From Actinacidiphila bryophytorum (GTDB lineage Bacteria > Actinomycetota > Actinomycetes > Streptomycetales > Streptomycetaceae): DNA of 64,000 nt. Made by a program: the position numbers and the translations under genes. The number at the start of each line of letters is the position of its first letter. The stretch's first letter is position 1. Where the stretch lies: positions 1 through 64,000 of the forward strand of contig NZ_JAFFIX010000003.1 of NCBI RefSeq assembly GCF_016916835.1, in the 5' to 3' direction. Shown here piece after piece: positions 51,836 to 60,160 of this stretch. A model generated the notes under the pieces. That model was not told the origin of the DNA. It ran no database searches and was given only the letters and a program-made list of their open reading frames with translations.

Positions 51836-53017
51836 GTGCGTGCTGGCATCTGGCTCATCGGCGCCCGCGGATCCGTCGCCACCACCAGCGTGGTCGGCGC
51901 CCTCGCGCTGCGCGCAGGACTGACAGACCCCGTGGGCTGCGCGACCGCCCACCCCGACATGAACAGCGCCGCACTTCCCGGCTTCGGCGACCTCCGGTTC
52001 GGCGGCCACGACGTGACCACGGGACCGCTGGCCAAGAAGGCCGAGCAGCTGGCCGCCGCCGGTGTCGTACCGGCCCGCCTGGTGCAGGCCGTCGCGTCCG
52101 AGCTGGACGAGGTCGACGCCGACCTGCGGCACGCCCCCGAGGGCGCCACCCAGGCCGAGACCGCCGCGCTCATCGCCCGCGACATCACCGACTTCCGCAC
52201 CCGCCACGGACTGGACCGGGTCGTGGTGGTCAACGTCTCCTCCACCGAGGCCGCGCCCCCCGAGCACCCCGCGCACGGCAGTCTCGACGCGCTGGCCGCC
52301 GCCCTCGCCGAGCCCGGCGAGGTGCTGCCGCCCAGCTCGCTCTACGCCTACGCGGCCTTCACCGCCGGCTGCCCCTACGTGGACTTCACCCCCTCCACCG
52401 GCGCCCGGCTGCCCGCGCTGGCCGAACTCGCCGATCAGCAGGCCCTGCCGTACGGCGGGCACGACGGCAAGACCGGCGAGACGCTGCTGAAGTCGGTGCT
52501 CGCCCCGATGTTCGCCATGCGCAACCTGGCGGTACGCACCTGGTCCGGCGTCAACCTGCTCGGCGGCGGCGACGGCGCCAACCTCGTCGACCCGGGCGCC
52601 AACGCCGCCAAGTCCGTCAGCAAGCAGCGGGTGCTGCACGAGACCCTCGGCTACGCGCCGGAGGGCGACACCCGCATCGACTACGTCGCCGACATCGGCG
52701 ACTTCAAGACCTCCTGGGACCTGGTCACCTTCGCCGGCTTCCTCGGCACCGGCATGTGCCTGCAGTTCACCTGGCAGGGCTGCGACTCCGCGCTCGCCGC
52801 CCCGCTCGTCCTGGACCTGGCCAGGATCACGCTGGCCGCGCACGAGGCGGGCCGCAGCGGGCCGCTGGAGCAGCTGGCGTACTTCTTCAAGGACCCGATG
52901 GGCGACGTCGACCACGCGCTGCACGCCCAGTGGGAGACGCTGCGCACCTTCGTCGGCGAGCTGAGCGCGGCCGGCGCGCCGAGCGGGCAGGCCGCCGAGG
53001 GCGGCGGCGGGCGGTGA
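51836..53017 (+). CDS. myo-Inositol-1-phosphate synthase-like sugar-phosphate cyclase
   Basis: A 393-residue NAD-dependent cyclase that should turn glucose 6-phosphate or a related sugar phosphate into a cyclitol phosphate. Supporting motifs: 'GIWLIGARGSVATTSVVG' (about 4-21), 'VVVVNVSSTEA' (about 129-139), 'DGKTGETLLKSVLAPMF' with the catalytic-type Lys (about 209-225), 'GVNLLGGGDGANLVDPG' (about 236-252) and 'VADIGDFKTSWDLVTFAGFL' (about 283-302). GTG 51836 follows CGGAGG. It is the first gene of a chain of overlapping Ebo-type genes and occupies the place where other Ebo clusters carry the dehydroquinate-synthase-like EboD. Its product may enter the Ebo-dependent carrier or lipid. Confidence 0.85.
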   Translation: MRAGIWLIGARGSVATTSVVGALALRAGLTDPVGCATAHPDMNSAALPGFGDLRFGGHDVTTGPLAKKAEQLAAAGVVPARLVQAVASELDEVDADLRHAPEGATQAETAALIARDITDFRTRHGLDRVVVVNVSSTEAAPPEHPAHGSLDALAAALAEPGEVLPPSSLYAYAAFTAGCPYVDFTPSTGARLPALAELADQQALPYGGHDGKTGETLLKSVLAPMFAMRNLAVRTWSGVNLLGGGDGANLVDPGANAAKSVSKQRVLHETLGYAPEGDTRIDYVADIGDFKTSWDLVTFAGFLGTGMCLQFTWQGCDSALAAPLVLDLARITLAAHEAGRSGPLEQLAYFFKDPMGDVDHALHAQWETLRTFVGELSAAGAPSGQAAEGGGGR

Positions 53018-53889
53018 CCGGGCTGCGCGACCTCGCGGAGCTGGTCCGCGCGCCCGCAGCCCTGTCCGTACCCGGCGACGCCGTCGCAGGCGCCGCAGCC
53101 GCCGGTGTGCTGGGCACCAGGACGGCGGGGCTCGCCGCGTCCGCGGTGTGCCTGTACTGGGCGGGCATGGCCGCCAACGACTGGGCCGACCGCGAACTGG
53201 ACGCCAAGGAGCGCCCCGAGCGGCCGATACCGTCCGGCCGCGTCCCCGCCGCCGCGGCCCTCGGCGTCGCCGCCGGCCTGAGCGCGGCAGGGCTCGCGCT
53301 CGCGGGCCTCGCCGGCGGCCGGCGGGCGCTCGCGGTGGCCGCACCGCTGACCGCGGCGGTGTGGGCGTACGACGTCCGCTTCAAGGGCACGGACGCGGGA
53401 CCGGCCGCCATGGCCGCCTGCCGCGGCCTCGACGTCCTGCTCGGCGCGACCTCCCGCCCGGGCCGCTGGTGGCGTGCGGCCGTGCCCGCGCTGACGGTGG
53501 CCGCCCACACCTACACCGTCACCGCGCTGTCCCGCCGCGAGGTCAGCGGCGCAGGCCGCCGGCTGCCCGCGGCCACACTGGCCGCCACCGCGGGCGTCGC
53601 ACTGGCCGCCTGCGAGATCCCGGCCGCCGCCCCCGTACTCCCGCAGCGGACCTGGCTGGCCCGCGGACTTGCCGGCTGGTACGCGGCCGGCTACGGGGCG
53701 CCGCAGGCCAGGGCGCTGGCCACCCCGGACGCCGCCAGTGTGCGGGCCGCGGTCGGCGCCGGGATCACCGGACTGCCCGCGCTCCAGGGCTCGCTGGTCG
53801 CCCGCTCCGGGGGAGTGCTGCCCGCCGCTGCCGTCGCCGCCTGCGCCCCGCTGGGCCGGGCACTGGCAAGGAGGATGTCACCGACATGA
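53014..53889 (+). CDS. eboC: UbiA-family prenyltransferase, EboC-like
   Basis: A 291-residue integral membrane prenyltransferase with about 8 hydrophobic helices. The prenyl-diphosphate-binding motif is 'NDWADRELDAKERPERPI' (about 55-72, NDxxDxxxD), and a second acidic region is 'VWAYDVRFKGTDAG' (about 112-125). GTG 53014 overlaps the cyclase stop. In Ebo clusters this protein is thought to make a prenylated carrier or quinol-like compound, not the end metabolite. Joining a prenyl chain to the cyclitol phosphate from the preceding gene is a specific possibility, but inferred. Confidence 0.8.
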   Translation: MTGLRDLAELVRAPAALSVPGDAVAGAAAAGVLGTRTAGLAASAVCLYWAGMAANDWADRELDAKERPERPIPSGRVPAAAALGVAAGLSAAGLALAGLAGGRRALAVAAPLTAAVWAYDVRFKGTDAGPAAMAACRGLDVLLGATSRPGRWWRAAVPALTVAAHTYTVTALSRREVSGAGRRLPAATLAATAGVALAACEIPAAAPVLPQRTWLARGLAGWYAAGYGAPQARALATPDAASVRAAVGAGITGLPALQGSLVARSGGVLPAAAVAACAPLGRALARRMSPT

Positions 53890-54764
53890 GCGTGCGCTTC
53901 GGCTACGGCACCAACGGCTTCGCCAACCACCGCCTGGAGGACGCCCTCACCATCATCGCCGACCTCGGCTACGAGGGTGTCGCCCTGACCCTGGACCACC
54001 AGCACCTCGACCCCTACGGCCCCGACCTGCCGCGCCGGATCGACGCCCTCGCGGCCCGGCTCGACCGGCTCGGGCTCGCCGTGGTCGTCGAGACCGGCGC
54101 CCGCTACCTGCTCGACCCCCGGCACAAGCACGCCCCGACCCTGCTGGACGACGAGCCCGCGCTGCGTCTTGACTTCCTGCGGCGGGCGGTGCGCATCGGG
54201 GCCGACCTCGGCGCCGAGGCCGTCTCCTTCTGGGCCGGGATCCGCCCCTCCGACGTGCCCGAGGCGGCGGCCTGGGACCGGCTGGTACGCGGCTGCGCCG
54301 AGATCACCGCGGCCGCGGACGCCGCCGGTGTGCTGCTGGGCTTCGAACCGGAACCCGGCATGCTCGTGCAGACCATCGACGACTGGTTCACCCTGCAGGG
54401 CCGGCTCGGCGCCCCCGACTGCTTCGGCCTGACCCTCGACATCGGGCACTGCCGCTGCATCGAGCCCTGGCCGGTGGCCGAGTGCGTGGCCAAGGCGGGC
54501 CCGCACCTGGTCAACGTGCAGATCGACGACATGCGCAGGGACGTCCACGAGCACCTGGAGTTCGGCACCGGCGAGGTCGACTTCCCCGCCGCGCTCGGCG
54601 CGCTGGCCGCCACCGGCTACGGCGGGCTCACCGCCGTGGAGCTGCCCCGGCACTCCCATGCCGCACCGGGCGTCGCCGCGTCGTCGCTGGCCTTCCTCAC
54701 CGACGCACTGGCCACCGCCCGGGCCGCGGGCGCACACCGCGAAGCCAAGGAGGCCGCACGATGA
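53886..54764 (+). CDS. Sugar phosphate isomerase/epimerase-like TIM barrel
   Basis: A 292-residue xylose-isomerase-like barrel (AP endonuclease 2 superfamily). Metal-ligand-type residues are seen in 'GVLLGFEPEPGM' (about 150-161), 'GLTLDIGHCRCIEP' (about 180-193), 'VNVQIDDMRRDVHEHLEFG' (about 206-224) and 'AVELPRHSH' (about 251-259). It starts inside the UbiA stop codon (ATGA) and ends inside the EboA start. It could isomerise the sugar or cyclitol made by the first gene. It is distinct from the EboE barrel encoded three genes later. Confidence 0.8.
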   Translation: MSVRFGYGTNGFANHRLEDALTIIADLGYEGVALTLDHQHLDPYGPDLPRRIDALAARLDRLGLAVVVETGARYLLDPRHKHAPTLLDDEPALRLDFLRRAVRIGADLGAEAVSFWAGIRPSDVPEAAAWDRLVRGCAEITAAADAAGVLLGFEPEPGMLVQTIDDWFTLQGRLGAPDCFGLTLDIGHCRCIEPWPVAECVAKAGPHLVNVQIDDMRRDVHEHLEFGTGEVDFPAALGALAATGYGGLTAVELPRHSHAAPGVAASSLAFLTDALATARAAGAHREAKEAAR

Positions 54765-55411
54765 CCGCAGGACAGCTCGCCGACCTGCTCGACGGCCGGG
54801 TGGCCGACCCGGACTGGCTGGCCGGCGCGGTGGACCGGGTGGCGCGCGACCCCGACGCGCTCGCCGCCCTCTTCCCCGCGGCGGGCCGCCGCTGCGGCCG
54901 CGGCCCGCTGTCCGGGACCGCCCCGCGGTCCGAGACCGGCGGCACCGACCCGGCCGGCTGGACCGTGGACGACGCGGCCCGCGTCCTGCTGCTGACCGCC
55001 CTGCCGCTGAGCGGGGCCGCACTGGCCGAGCAGGTCGAGGCCGTGTACCGGTACGGCAGCGCCGACGAGAAGCGGGCGGTGCTGCGCGCGCTGCCGCTGC
55101 TGGACATCGGCGCCGGCGGCGTGGAGATCCTGCACGACGCGATCCGTACCAACGACACCCGGCTGGTCGCCGCAGCCGTCGGCCCCTACGCCCGCCACCT
55201 GGACGCGGCCATGTGGCGGCAGGCCGTGCTCAAGTGCGTCTTCATGGACATCCCGCTGACCGCGGTGGACGGGCTCGACCGCCGTGCCGACGGCGAACTG
55301 GGCCGGATGCTCGGCGACCTGGCCGACGAGCGGCGGGCCGCGGGCCGCACCATGCCCGCCGACGCCGACATCCTGCTGGCGCTCATCGGCGACCTGCCGC
55401 CCGAGGGATGA
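54761..55411 (+). CDS. eboA: EboA-domain protein
   Basis: A 216-residue helical protein with no enzyme motif. The EboA hallmark block is 'VEAVYRYGSADEKRAVLRAL' onward with 'DAIRTNDTRLVAAAVGPYAR' and 'VLKCVFMDIPLTAVDGLDRR' (about 88-175), which looks like short HEAT-type helices. The ATG overlaps the TIM-barrel stop. The family is only known from Ebo clusters, where it is required for moving a metabolite precursor across the inner membrane in cyanobacteria. The molecular role is unknown. Confidence 0.82.
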   Translation: MTAGQLADLLDGRVADPDWLAGAVDRVARDPDALAALFPAAGRRCGRGPLSGTAPRSETGGTDPAGWTVDDAARVLLLTALPLSGAALAEQVEAVYRYGSADEKRAVLRALPLLDIGAGGVEILHDAIRTNDTRLVAAAVGPYARHLDAAMWRQAVLKCVFMDIPLTAVDGLDRRADGELGRMLGDLADERRAAGRTMPADADILLALIGDLPPEG

Positions 55412-55449
55412 CCACAGTCAAGGAACAACGCGAGGGGAAGGCAGGCTGA
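55408..55449 (+). CDS. Possible 13-codon coupling ORF between eboA and the TatD gene
   Basis: An ATG overlapping the EboA stop (ATGA at 55408) opens 13 codons that end in a TGA overlapping the next ATG (TGATG, 55447-55451). It contains the GAGGGGAAGG ribosome site of the TatD-like gene. It may serve only to keep ribosomes moving across the 37-nt gap; a functional peptide is unlikely. Confidence 0.25.
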   Translation: MTTVKEQREGKAG

Positions 55450-56300
55450 TGCGCATCTTCGACCCGCACATCCACATGACCTCACGCACCACCGACGACT
55501 ACGAGCGCATGGCGGCCGCCGGGGTGCGGGCGCTGGTCGAGCCGGCCTTCTGGCTCGGCCAGCCGCGTACCAACGCGGGCGCCTTCACCGACTACTTCGA
55601 CTCGCTGATCGGCTGGGAGCCCTTCCGCGCGGCCCAGTTCGGCATCCGCCACCACTGCACCATCGGCCTGAACCCCAAGGAGGCCAACGACCCGCGCTGC
55701 CGCGAGGTGCTCGGCCTGCTGCCCCGCTACCTGGCCAAGGACGGCGTCGTCGCGGTCGGCGAACTCGGCTACGACTCCATGACGCCCGAGGAGGACGAGG
55801 TCTTCGCGGCGCAACTCGCCCTCGCCGTCGAGCACGAGCTGCCCGCCCTGGTCCACACCCCGCACCGCGACAAGCACCGCGGCACCCTGCGCACCCTGGA
55901 CGTCGTCAAGGAGTCCGGCATCGACGCCGGCATGGTCGTCGTGGACCACCTCAACGAGGTGACCGTCGGCTCGGTCGCCGGCAGCGGCTGCTGGATGGGC
56001 TTCTCCATCTACCCCGGCACCAAGATGTCACCCGACCGGATGGCCGCGGTGCTGCGCGAGTACGGCCCCGAGCGGATGCTGGTCAACTCCGCCGCCGACT
56101 GGGGCCGCAGCGACCCGCTGCTGACCCTGGCCACCGGGCAGGCCATGCTGGCGGCCGGCTTCGGCGACGACGACGTCGACCGGGTGCTGTGGCGCAACCC
56201 CGTCGAGTTCTACGCCCAGTCCGGGCGGCTCGACCTGTCCGCGACCGACGGGCAGCCCGCGGCCTTCGCCGGCAACTCCATCGCCCGCGGGGGCAACTGA
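55449..56300 (+). CDS. eboB: TatD-family metal-dependent hydrolase, EboB-like
   Basis: A 283-residue TIM-barrel hydrolase of the TatD/amidohydrolase superfamily. Metal ligands: 'FDPHIHMTSR' (His-x-His, about 4-13), 'AVGELGYDSMT' (Glu, about 100-110), 'PALVHTPHRDKHRGT' (about 128-142), 'MVVVDHLNEVTV' (about 157-168) and 'NSAADWG' (about 214-220). ATG 55449 follows GAGGGGAAGG. In Ebo clusters a TatD-like protein is constant; its substrate is not known. The next ATG overlaps this stop (TGATG). Confidence 0.82.
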   Translation: MRIFDPHIHMTSRTTDDYERMAAAGVRALVEPAFWLGQPRTNAGAFTDYFDSLIGWEPFRAAQFGIRHHCTIGLNPKEANDPRCREVLGLLPRYLAKDGVVAVGELGYDSMTPEEDEVFAAQLALAVEHELPALVHTPHRDKHRGTLRTLDVVKESGIDAGMVVVDHLNEVTVGSVAGSGCWMGFSIYPGTKMSPDRMAAVLREYGPERMLVNSAADWGRSDPLLTLATGQAMLAAGFGDDDVDRVLWRNPVEFYAQSGRLDLSATDGQPAAFAGNSIARGGN

Positions 56301-57469
56301 TGCGGCTGCGGCACCGCGACGGGCAGACCGTCCACCTCGGCTACTGCACCAACGTCCACGCCGGCGAGCAGCTCGCGGAGATCGTCGGCCAGCTGGACAC
56401 CTACGCGGTCACCGCCCGCCGCATGCTCGGCGGCGACCTGCTCGGCGTCGGGCTGTGGCTGGCCGCGCCCGTCGCCGCCCAGCTCGCCGCCGACCCCGGG
56501 CAGGTCGAGCAGCTGCGGCACGACCTGGAGGCGCGCGGCCTGGAAGTGGTCACCCTCAACGGCTTCCCCTACCGCTCCTTCCACGCCCCCGTCGTCAAGC
56601 ACGCCGTCTACCAGCCGGACTGGCTGACCGACGCGCGCATGGACTACACCGCGGACCTGGCCCTGGTGCTCGCCGGGCTGCTCCCCGACGACGCCGCCCG
56701 CGGCTCGGTCTCCACCCTGCCGCTGGCCTGGCGCACCCCCTGGACCGCCGAGCACCGGGACGCGGGCCGCAGGCGGCTGGCCGAACTCGCCGACCGGCTC
56801 GCCGCGGTGCACGACCGCACCGGGCGCCTGGTGCGGGTCGGCTTCGAGGCCGAGCCCGGCTGCGTCATGGAGACCACCGGGCAGCTCGCCGCGGAACTGG
56901 CCGGCGCCGACACCCGCTACCTGGGGGTGTGCCTGGACCTGGCGCACCTGGCCTGCGCCTGGGAGGAGCCCGCGGCCGCGCTCGCCCGGCTGGCCGCGGT
57001 GGGCCTTCCGGTGGTCAAGGTGCAGGTGTCCGCGGCACTCCAGGCCGAGGACCCGCAGGACCCGGCCACCGCCGCGGCGCTGCGCCGCTACGCCGAGCCC
57101 CGCTTCCTGCACCAGACCCGCTCGGCGGCAGGCCCGGCCGCCGACGACCTCGCCGAGGCCCTCGACGCCGACCTGCCAGGGCCGCTGCGGGTCCACTACC
57201 ACGTGCCGGTGCACGCCGCCCCGCAGCCGCCGCTGCGCTCCACCACCGGCGTGCTGCGCAGCGCGCTGGCCGAACTCGTCGGCGGCGAGCAGGCCGTGTG
57301 CGACCACCTGGAGGTGGAGACGTACACCTGGAACGTGCTCCCGCCGGGGCAGCGCCCCGAGGGACCCGACCGGCTCGCCGAGGGCATCGCCGCCGAACTC
57401 GCCTTCACCCGGGGCGAACTGCACGCCCTGGGCCTGCGCGACCAACCCGTGAGGGAGATGACCCGGTGA
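56300..57469 (+). CDS. eboE: EboE, xylose-isomerase-like metabolite-traffic protein
   Basis: A 389-residue TIM-barrel protein. It opens with the EboE signature 'HLGYCTNVHAGEQLAEIVGQ' (about 12-31). It continues with 'LNGFPYRSFHAPVVKHAVYQ' (about 88-107), 'RVGFEAEPGCVMETTGQLAA' (about 178-197), 'LGVCLDLAHLACAWEEP' (about 209-225) and 'VHYHVPVHA' (about 299-307), whose His/Glu/Asp residues suit a divalent-metal site. It overlaps the TatD stop and its own stop overlaps the phosphodiesterase start. Known only from Ebo clusters; reaction unknown. Confidence 0.85.
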   Translation: MRLRHRDGQTVHLGYCTNVHAGEQLAEIVGQLDTYAVTARRMLGGDLLGVGLWLAAPVAAQLAADPGQVEQLRHDLEARGLEVVTLNGFPYRSFHAPVVKHAVYQPDWLTDARMDYTADLALVLAGLLPDDAARGSVSTLPLAWRTPWTAEHRDAGRRRLAELADRLAAVHDRTGRLVRVGFEAEPGCVMETTGQLAAELAGADTRYLGVCLDLAHLACAWEEPAAALARLAAVGLPVVKVQVSAALQAEDPQDPATAAALRRYAEPRFLHQTRSAAGPAADDLAEALDADLPGPLRVHYHVPVHAAPQPPLRSTTGVLRSALAELVGGEQAVCDHLEVETYTWNVLPPGQRPEGPDRLAEGIAAELAFTRGELHALGLRDQPVREMTR

Positions 57470-58854
57470 ACCGACCACCGACCCCGCTCGTCGTCCTCGA
57501 CGTCGTCGGGCTGACCCCGCGGCTGCTGCGGCACATGCCGCGGCTCGCCTCGATCGCCGACACCGGCTGGCAGTCCGGGCTCACCCCGGTGCTGCCCGCC
57601 GTCACCTGCTCGGTGCAGGCCACCCTGCTCACCGGCGCACCGCCGAGCGAGCACGGCATCGTCGGCAACGGCTGGTACTTCCGCGACCTCGGCGAAGTCC
57701 TGCTGTGGCGGCAGCACAACAAGCTCATGGGCGGCGACAAGCTGTGGGACGCGGCCCGCCGCGAGCACCCCGGCTACACCGTCGCCAACATCTGCTGGTG
57801 GTACGCGATGGGCGCCGACACCGACTGGACGGTCACCCCGCGCCCCATCTACTACGCCGACGGCCGCAAGGAACCCGACTGTTACACCGACCCGCCCGAG
57901 CTGCACGACGAACTGACCGCGGCCCTCGGCCCCTTCCCGCTGTTCACCTACTGGGGACCCACCGCGGGACTGCCCTCGTCCGCGTGGATCGCCGGCGCCG
58001 CGCAGCAGGTCATGGCCAGGCACGACCCCGACCTGACGCTGGTCTACGTCCCGCACCTGGACTACGACCTGCAGCGCTTCGGCCCCTCGGGTCCGCAGGC
58101 CGCGGCCGCCGCCGCCGAACTGGACGCGGTGCTCGCCCCGCTGCTCGACCACGCACGCGAGCGCGGCGCGACCGTCGTCGCCCTGTCCGAGTACGGCATC
58201 ACGCGGGCCACCCGCCCGGTCGACGTCAACCGGCTGCTGCGCCGCGAGGGCCTGCTGCGGGTCCACACCCAGGACGGCATGGAGTACCTGGACCCGTGGA
58301 CCTCACGGGCCTTCGCCGTCGCCGACCACCAGGTCGCGCACGTCTACGTCGACGACCCCGCCGACCTGCCGCTGGTCCGCAAGCTGTGCGCGGAGCTGCC
58401 CGGCGTCGCCGAGGTGCTCGGCGAGCAGGAGAAGGCGGCGTACGGCCTGGACCACGAGCGGGCCGGCGAACTGGTCCTGGTCGCCGAGGACGACGCGTGG
58501 TTCACGTACTACTACTGGCTGGACGACGCCCGCGCCCCGGACTTCGCCCGGCTGGTGGAGATCCACCGCAAACCCGGCTACGACCCCGCCGAGCTGTTCT
58601 TCGACCCGGCCGCCCCTGCCGCGGCCAAGCGCAGGGCGGGTGTGGCGCTGGCCCGCAAGAAGCTCGGCATGCGCTACCTGATGAGCGCCATCGGCCTGGA
58701 CGCCGGCGCCGCCGCCGTCCGCGGCAGCCACGGACGGCTGCCCGCCGACCCGCAGGACGGCCCCGTCCTGCTGTGCTCGCAGCCGTACGGCGCCCGCGAG
58801 CGGTACCGGGCCACCGAGGTCAAGCAGCTGCTGCTCGACCTCGCCTCGCGGTAG
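57466..58854 (+). CDS. eboF: Alkaline phosphatase-fold phosphodiesterase, EboF-like
   Basis: A 462-residue protein of the type I phosphodiesterase/nucleotide pyrophosphatase family. Metal and nucleophile features: 'PLVVLDVVGLTPRLLRHMP' (about 7-25), the nucleophile-type Thr in 'PAVTCSVQATLLTGAPPSEH' (about 43-62), 'VYVPHLDYDLQRFGP' (about 190-204), 'VVALSEYGIT' (about 238-247) and 'FAVADHQVAH' (about 281-290). Unlike many relatives it has no signal peptide. Last gene of the Ebo-type operon, convergent with ispG. It may cleave a phosphoanhydride or phosphate ester on the Ebo-dependent carrier. Confidence 0.83.
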   Translation: MNRPPTPLVVLDVVGLTPRLLRHMPRLASIADTGWQSGLTPVLPAVTCSVQATLLTGAPPSEHGIVGNGWYFRDLGEVLLWRQHNKLMGGDKLWDAARREHPGYTVANICWWYAMGADTDWTVTPRPIYYADGRKEPDCYTDPPELHDELTAALGPFPLFTYWGPTAGLPSSAWIAGAAQQVMARHDPDLTLVYVPHLDYDLQRFGPSGPQAAAAAAELDAVLAPLLDHARERGATVVALSEYGITRATRPVDVNRLLRREGLLRVHTQDGMEYLDPWTSRAFAVADHQVAHVYVDDPADLPLVRKLCAELPGVAEVLGEQEKAAYGLDHERAGELVLVAEDDAWFTYYYWLDDARAPDFARLVEIHRKPGYDPAELFFDPAAPAAAKRRAGVALARKKLGMRYLMSAIGLDAGAAAVRGSHGRLPADPQDGPVLLCSQPYGARERYRATEVKQLLLDLASR

Positions 58855-58870
58855 CCGCGGGCTGCACCTC

Positions 58871-58900
58871 GCCTCGCGGCGGCCGCGGCCACCGCGAGGC
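58871..58900. terminator. Terminator between the Ebo operon and ispG
   Basis: A 9-bp stem 'gcctcgcgg' (58871-58879) with 58892-58900 and a GC-rich loop. A second 9-bp inverted repeat (58907-58915 with 58931-58939) spans the ispG stop codon. Together they separate two convergent transcription units. Confidence 0.65.
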
Positions 58901-58927
58901 TCCGGCGTCACACCCCGGCCGCACCGG

Positions 58928-60085
58928 TCAGGGTGTGACGACCACCGGCTTTCCCGTCGCGCCCTCGTCGCCCGCCTCCTCGGCCAGCCGCATGGCCTCG
59001 TCGATCAGCGTCTCCACGATCTTCGACTCGGGCACCGTCGCGACGACCTTGCCCTTGACGAAGATCTGCCCCTTGCCGTTGCCAGAGGCCACACCGAGGT
59101 CCGCGTCGCGCGCCTCGCCGGGGCCGTTGACGACGCAGCCCATCACCGCGACCCGCAGCGGCACTTCGAGCCCGTCAAGACCCGCGGTGACCTCCTCGGC
59201 CAGCTTGTAGACGTCGACCTGCGCCCGGCCGCAGGAGGGGCAGGAGACGATCTCCAGCCGGCGCTGGCGCAGGTTCAGCGACTCCAGGATCGCGATGCCG
59301 ACCTTGGCCTCCTCGGCGGGCGGCGCCGACAGCGACACCCGGATGGTGTCGCCGATGCCCTCGGCCAGCAGCACCCCGAAGGCCACCGAGGACTTCACCG
59401 TGCCCTGGAAGAACGGCCCGGCCTCGGTCACCCCCAGGTGCAGCGGGTAGTCGCAGGCCGCCGCGAGCTTGCGGTAGGCCGAGACCATCACCACCGGGTC
59501 GTGGTGCTTGACGGAGATCTTGATGTCGCGGAAGCCGTGCTCCTCGAACAGCGAGCACTCCCACAGCGCCGACTCCACCAGCGCGTCGGGCGTGGCGCTG
59601 CCGTGCTTGGCCAGCAGCCGCTTGTCCAGCGAACCGGCGTTGACGCCGATCCTGATCGGCACCTGCGCGTCGGCCGCGGCCTTCGCGATCTCGGCGACCT
59701 TGTCGTCGAACTCCTTGATGTTGCCCGGGTTCACCCGGACCGCCGCGCATCCCGCGTCGATCGCCGCGAAGACGTACCGGGGCTGGAAGTGGATGTCGGC
59801 GATCACCGGGATCTGCGACTTGCGGGCGATCTGCGGCAGCGCCTCCGCGTCATCGGCGGACGGCACCGCCACCCGTACGATCTGGCAGCCGGACGCGGTC
59901 AGTTCGGCGATCTGCTGGAGCGTGGCGTTCACGTCCGCGGTCACCGTCGTGGTCATCGACTGCACGCTCACCGGCGCCCCGCCGCCCACCAGCACGGCGC
60001 GGTCGTCGTGGCCCAGCTTCAGCTGCCGGCTCACCCGGCGCGGGGCGAGGGTCGGGGGTATCTGGGGTATGCCGAGATCCACCAT
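58928..60085 (-). CDS. ispG: 4-hydroxy-3-methylbut-2-enyl-diphosphate synthase (IspG)
   Basis: A 385-residue iron-sulfur enzyme that converts MEcPP to HMBPP in the MEP pathway. The TIM-barrel part has '[20 protein letters not shown]' (about 37-56), '[18 protein letters not shown]' (about 93-110) and '[16 protein letters not shown]' (about 115-130). The [4Fe-4S] cysteines are in '[17 protein letters not shown]' (about 276-292) and '[18 protein letters not shown]' (about 315-332). It lies 75 nt downstream of the IspH-fusion gene on the same strand and is probably co-transcribed with it. GGAGAGG precedes the ATG. It adds a second MEP enzyme to the cluster. Confidence 0.94.
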   Translation of the reverse strand: MVDLGIPQIPPTLAPRRVSRQLKLGHDDRAVLVGGGAPVSVQSMTTTVTADVNATLQQIAELTASGCQIVRVAVPSADDAEALPQIARKSQIPVIADIHFQPRYVFAAIDAGCAAVRVNPGNIKEFDDKVAEIAKAAADAQVPIRIGVNAGSLDKRLLAKHGSATPDALVESALWECSLFEEHGFRDIKISVKHHDPVVMVSAYRKLAAACDYPLHLGVTEAGPFFQGTVKSSVAFGVLLAEGIGDTIRVSLSAPPAEEAKVGIAILESLNLRQRRLEIVSCPSCGRAQVDVYKLAEEVTAGLDGLEVPLRVAVMGCVVNGPGEARDADLGVASGNGKGQIFVKGKVVATVPESKIVETLIDEAMRLAEEAGDEGATGKPVVVTP

Positions 60086-60160
60086 CTGTGATCATCCTCT
60101 CCGTTCGGTCGTGCCGGGCCGGCCACATCGGGTGCCCCGCCCCCTCTTTCCTGTGCGCCG

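Noticed and set aside
53014-53889. UbiA protein as the prenyltransferase of the final product
   Set aside because: It sits in the overlapping Ebo gene chain and matches EboC by context, while a full NphB orthologue is present for aromatic prenylation.
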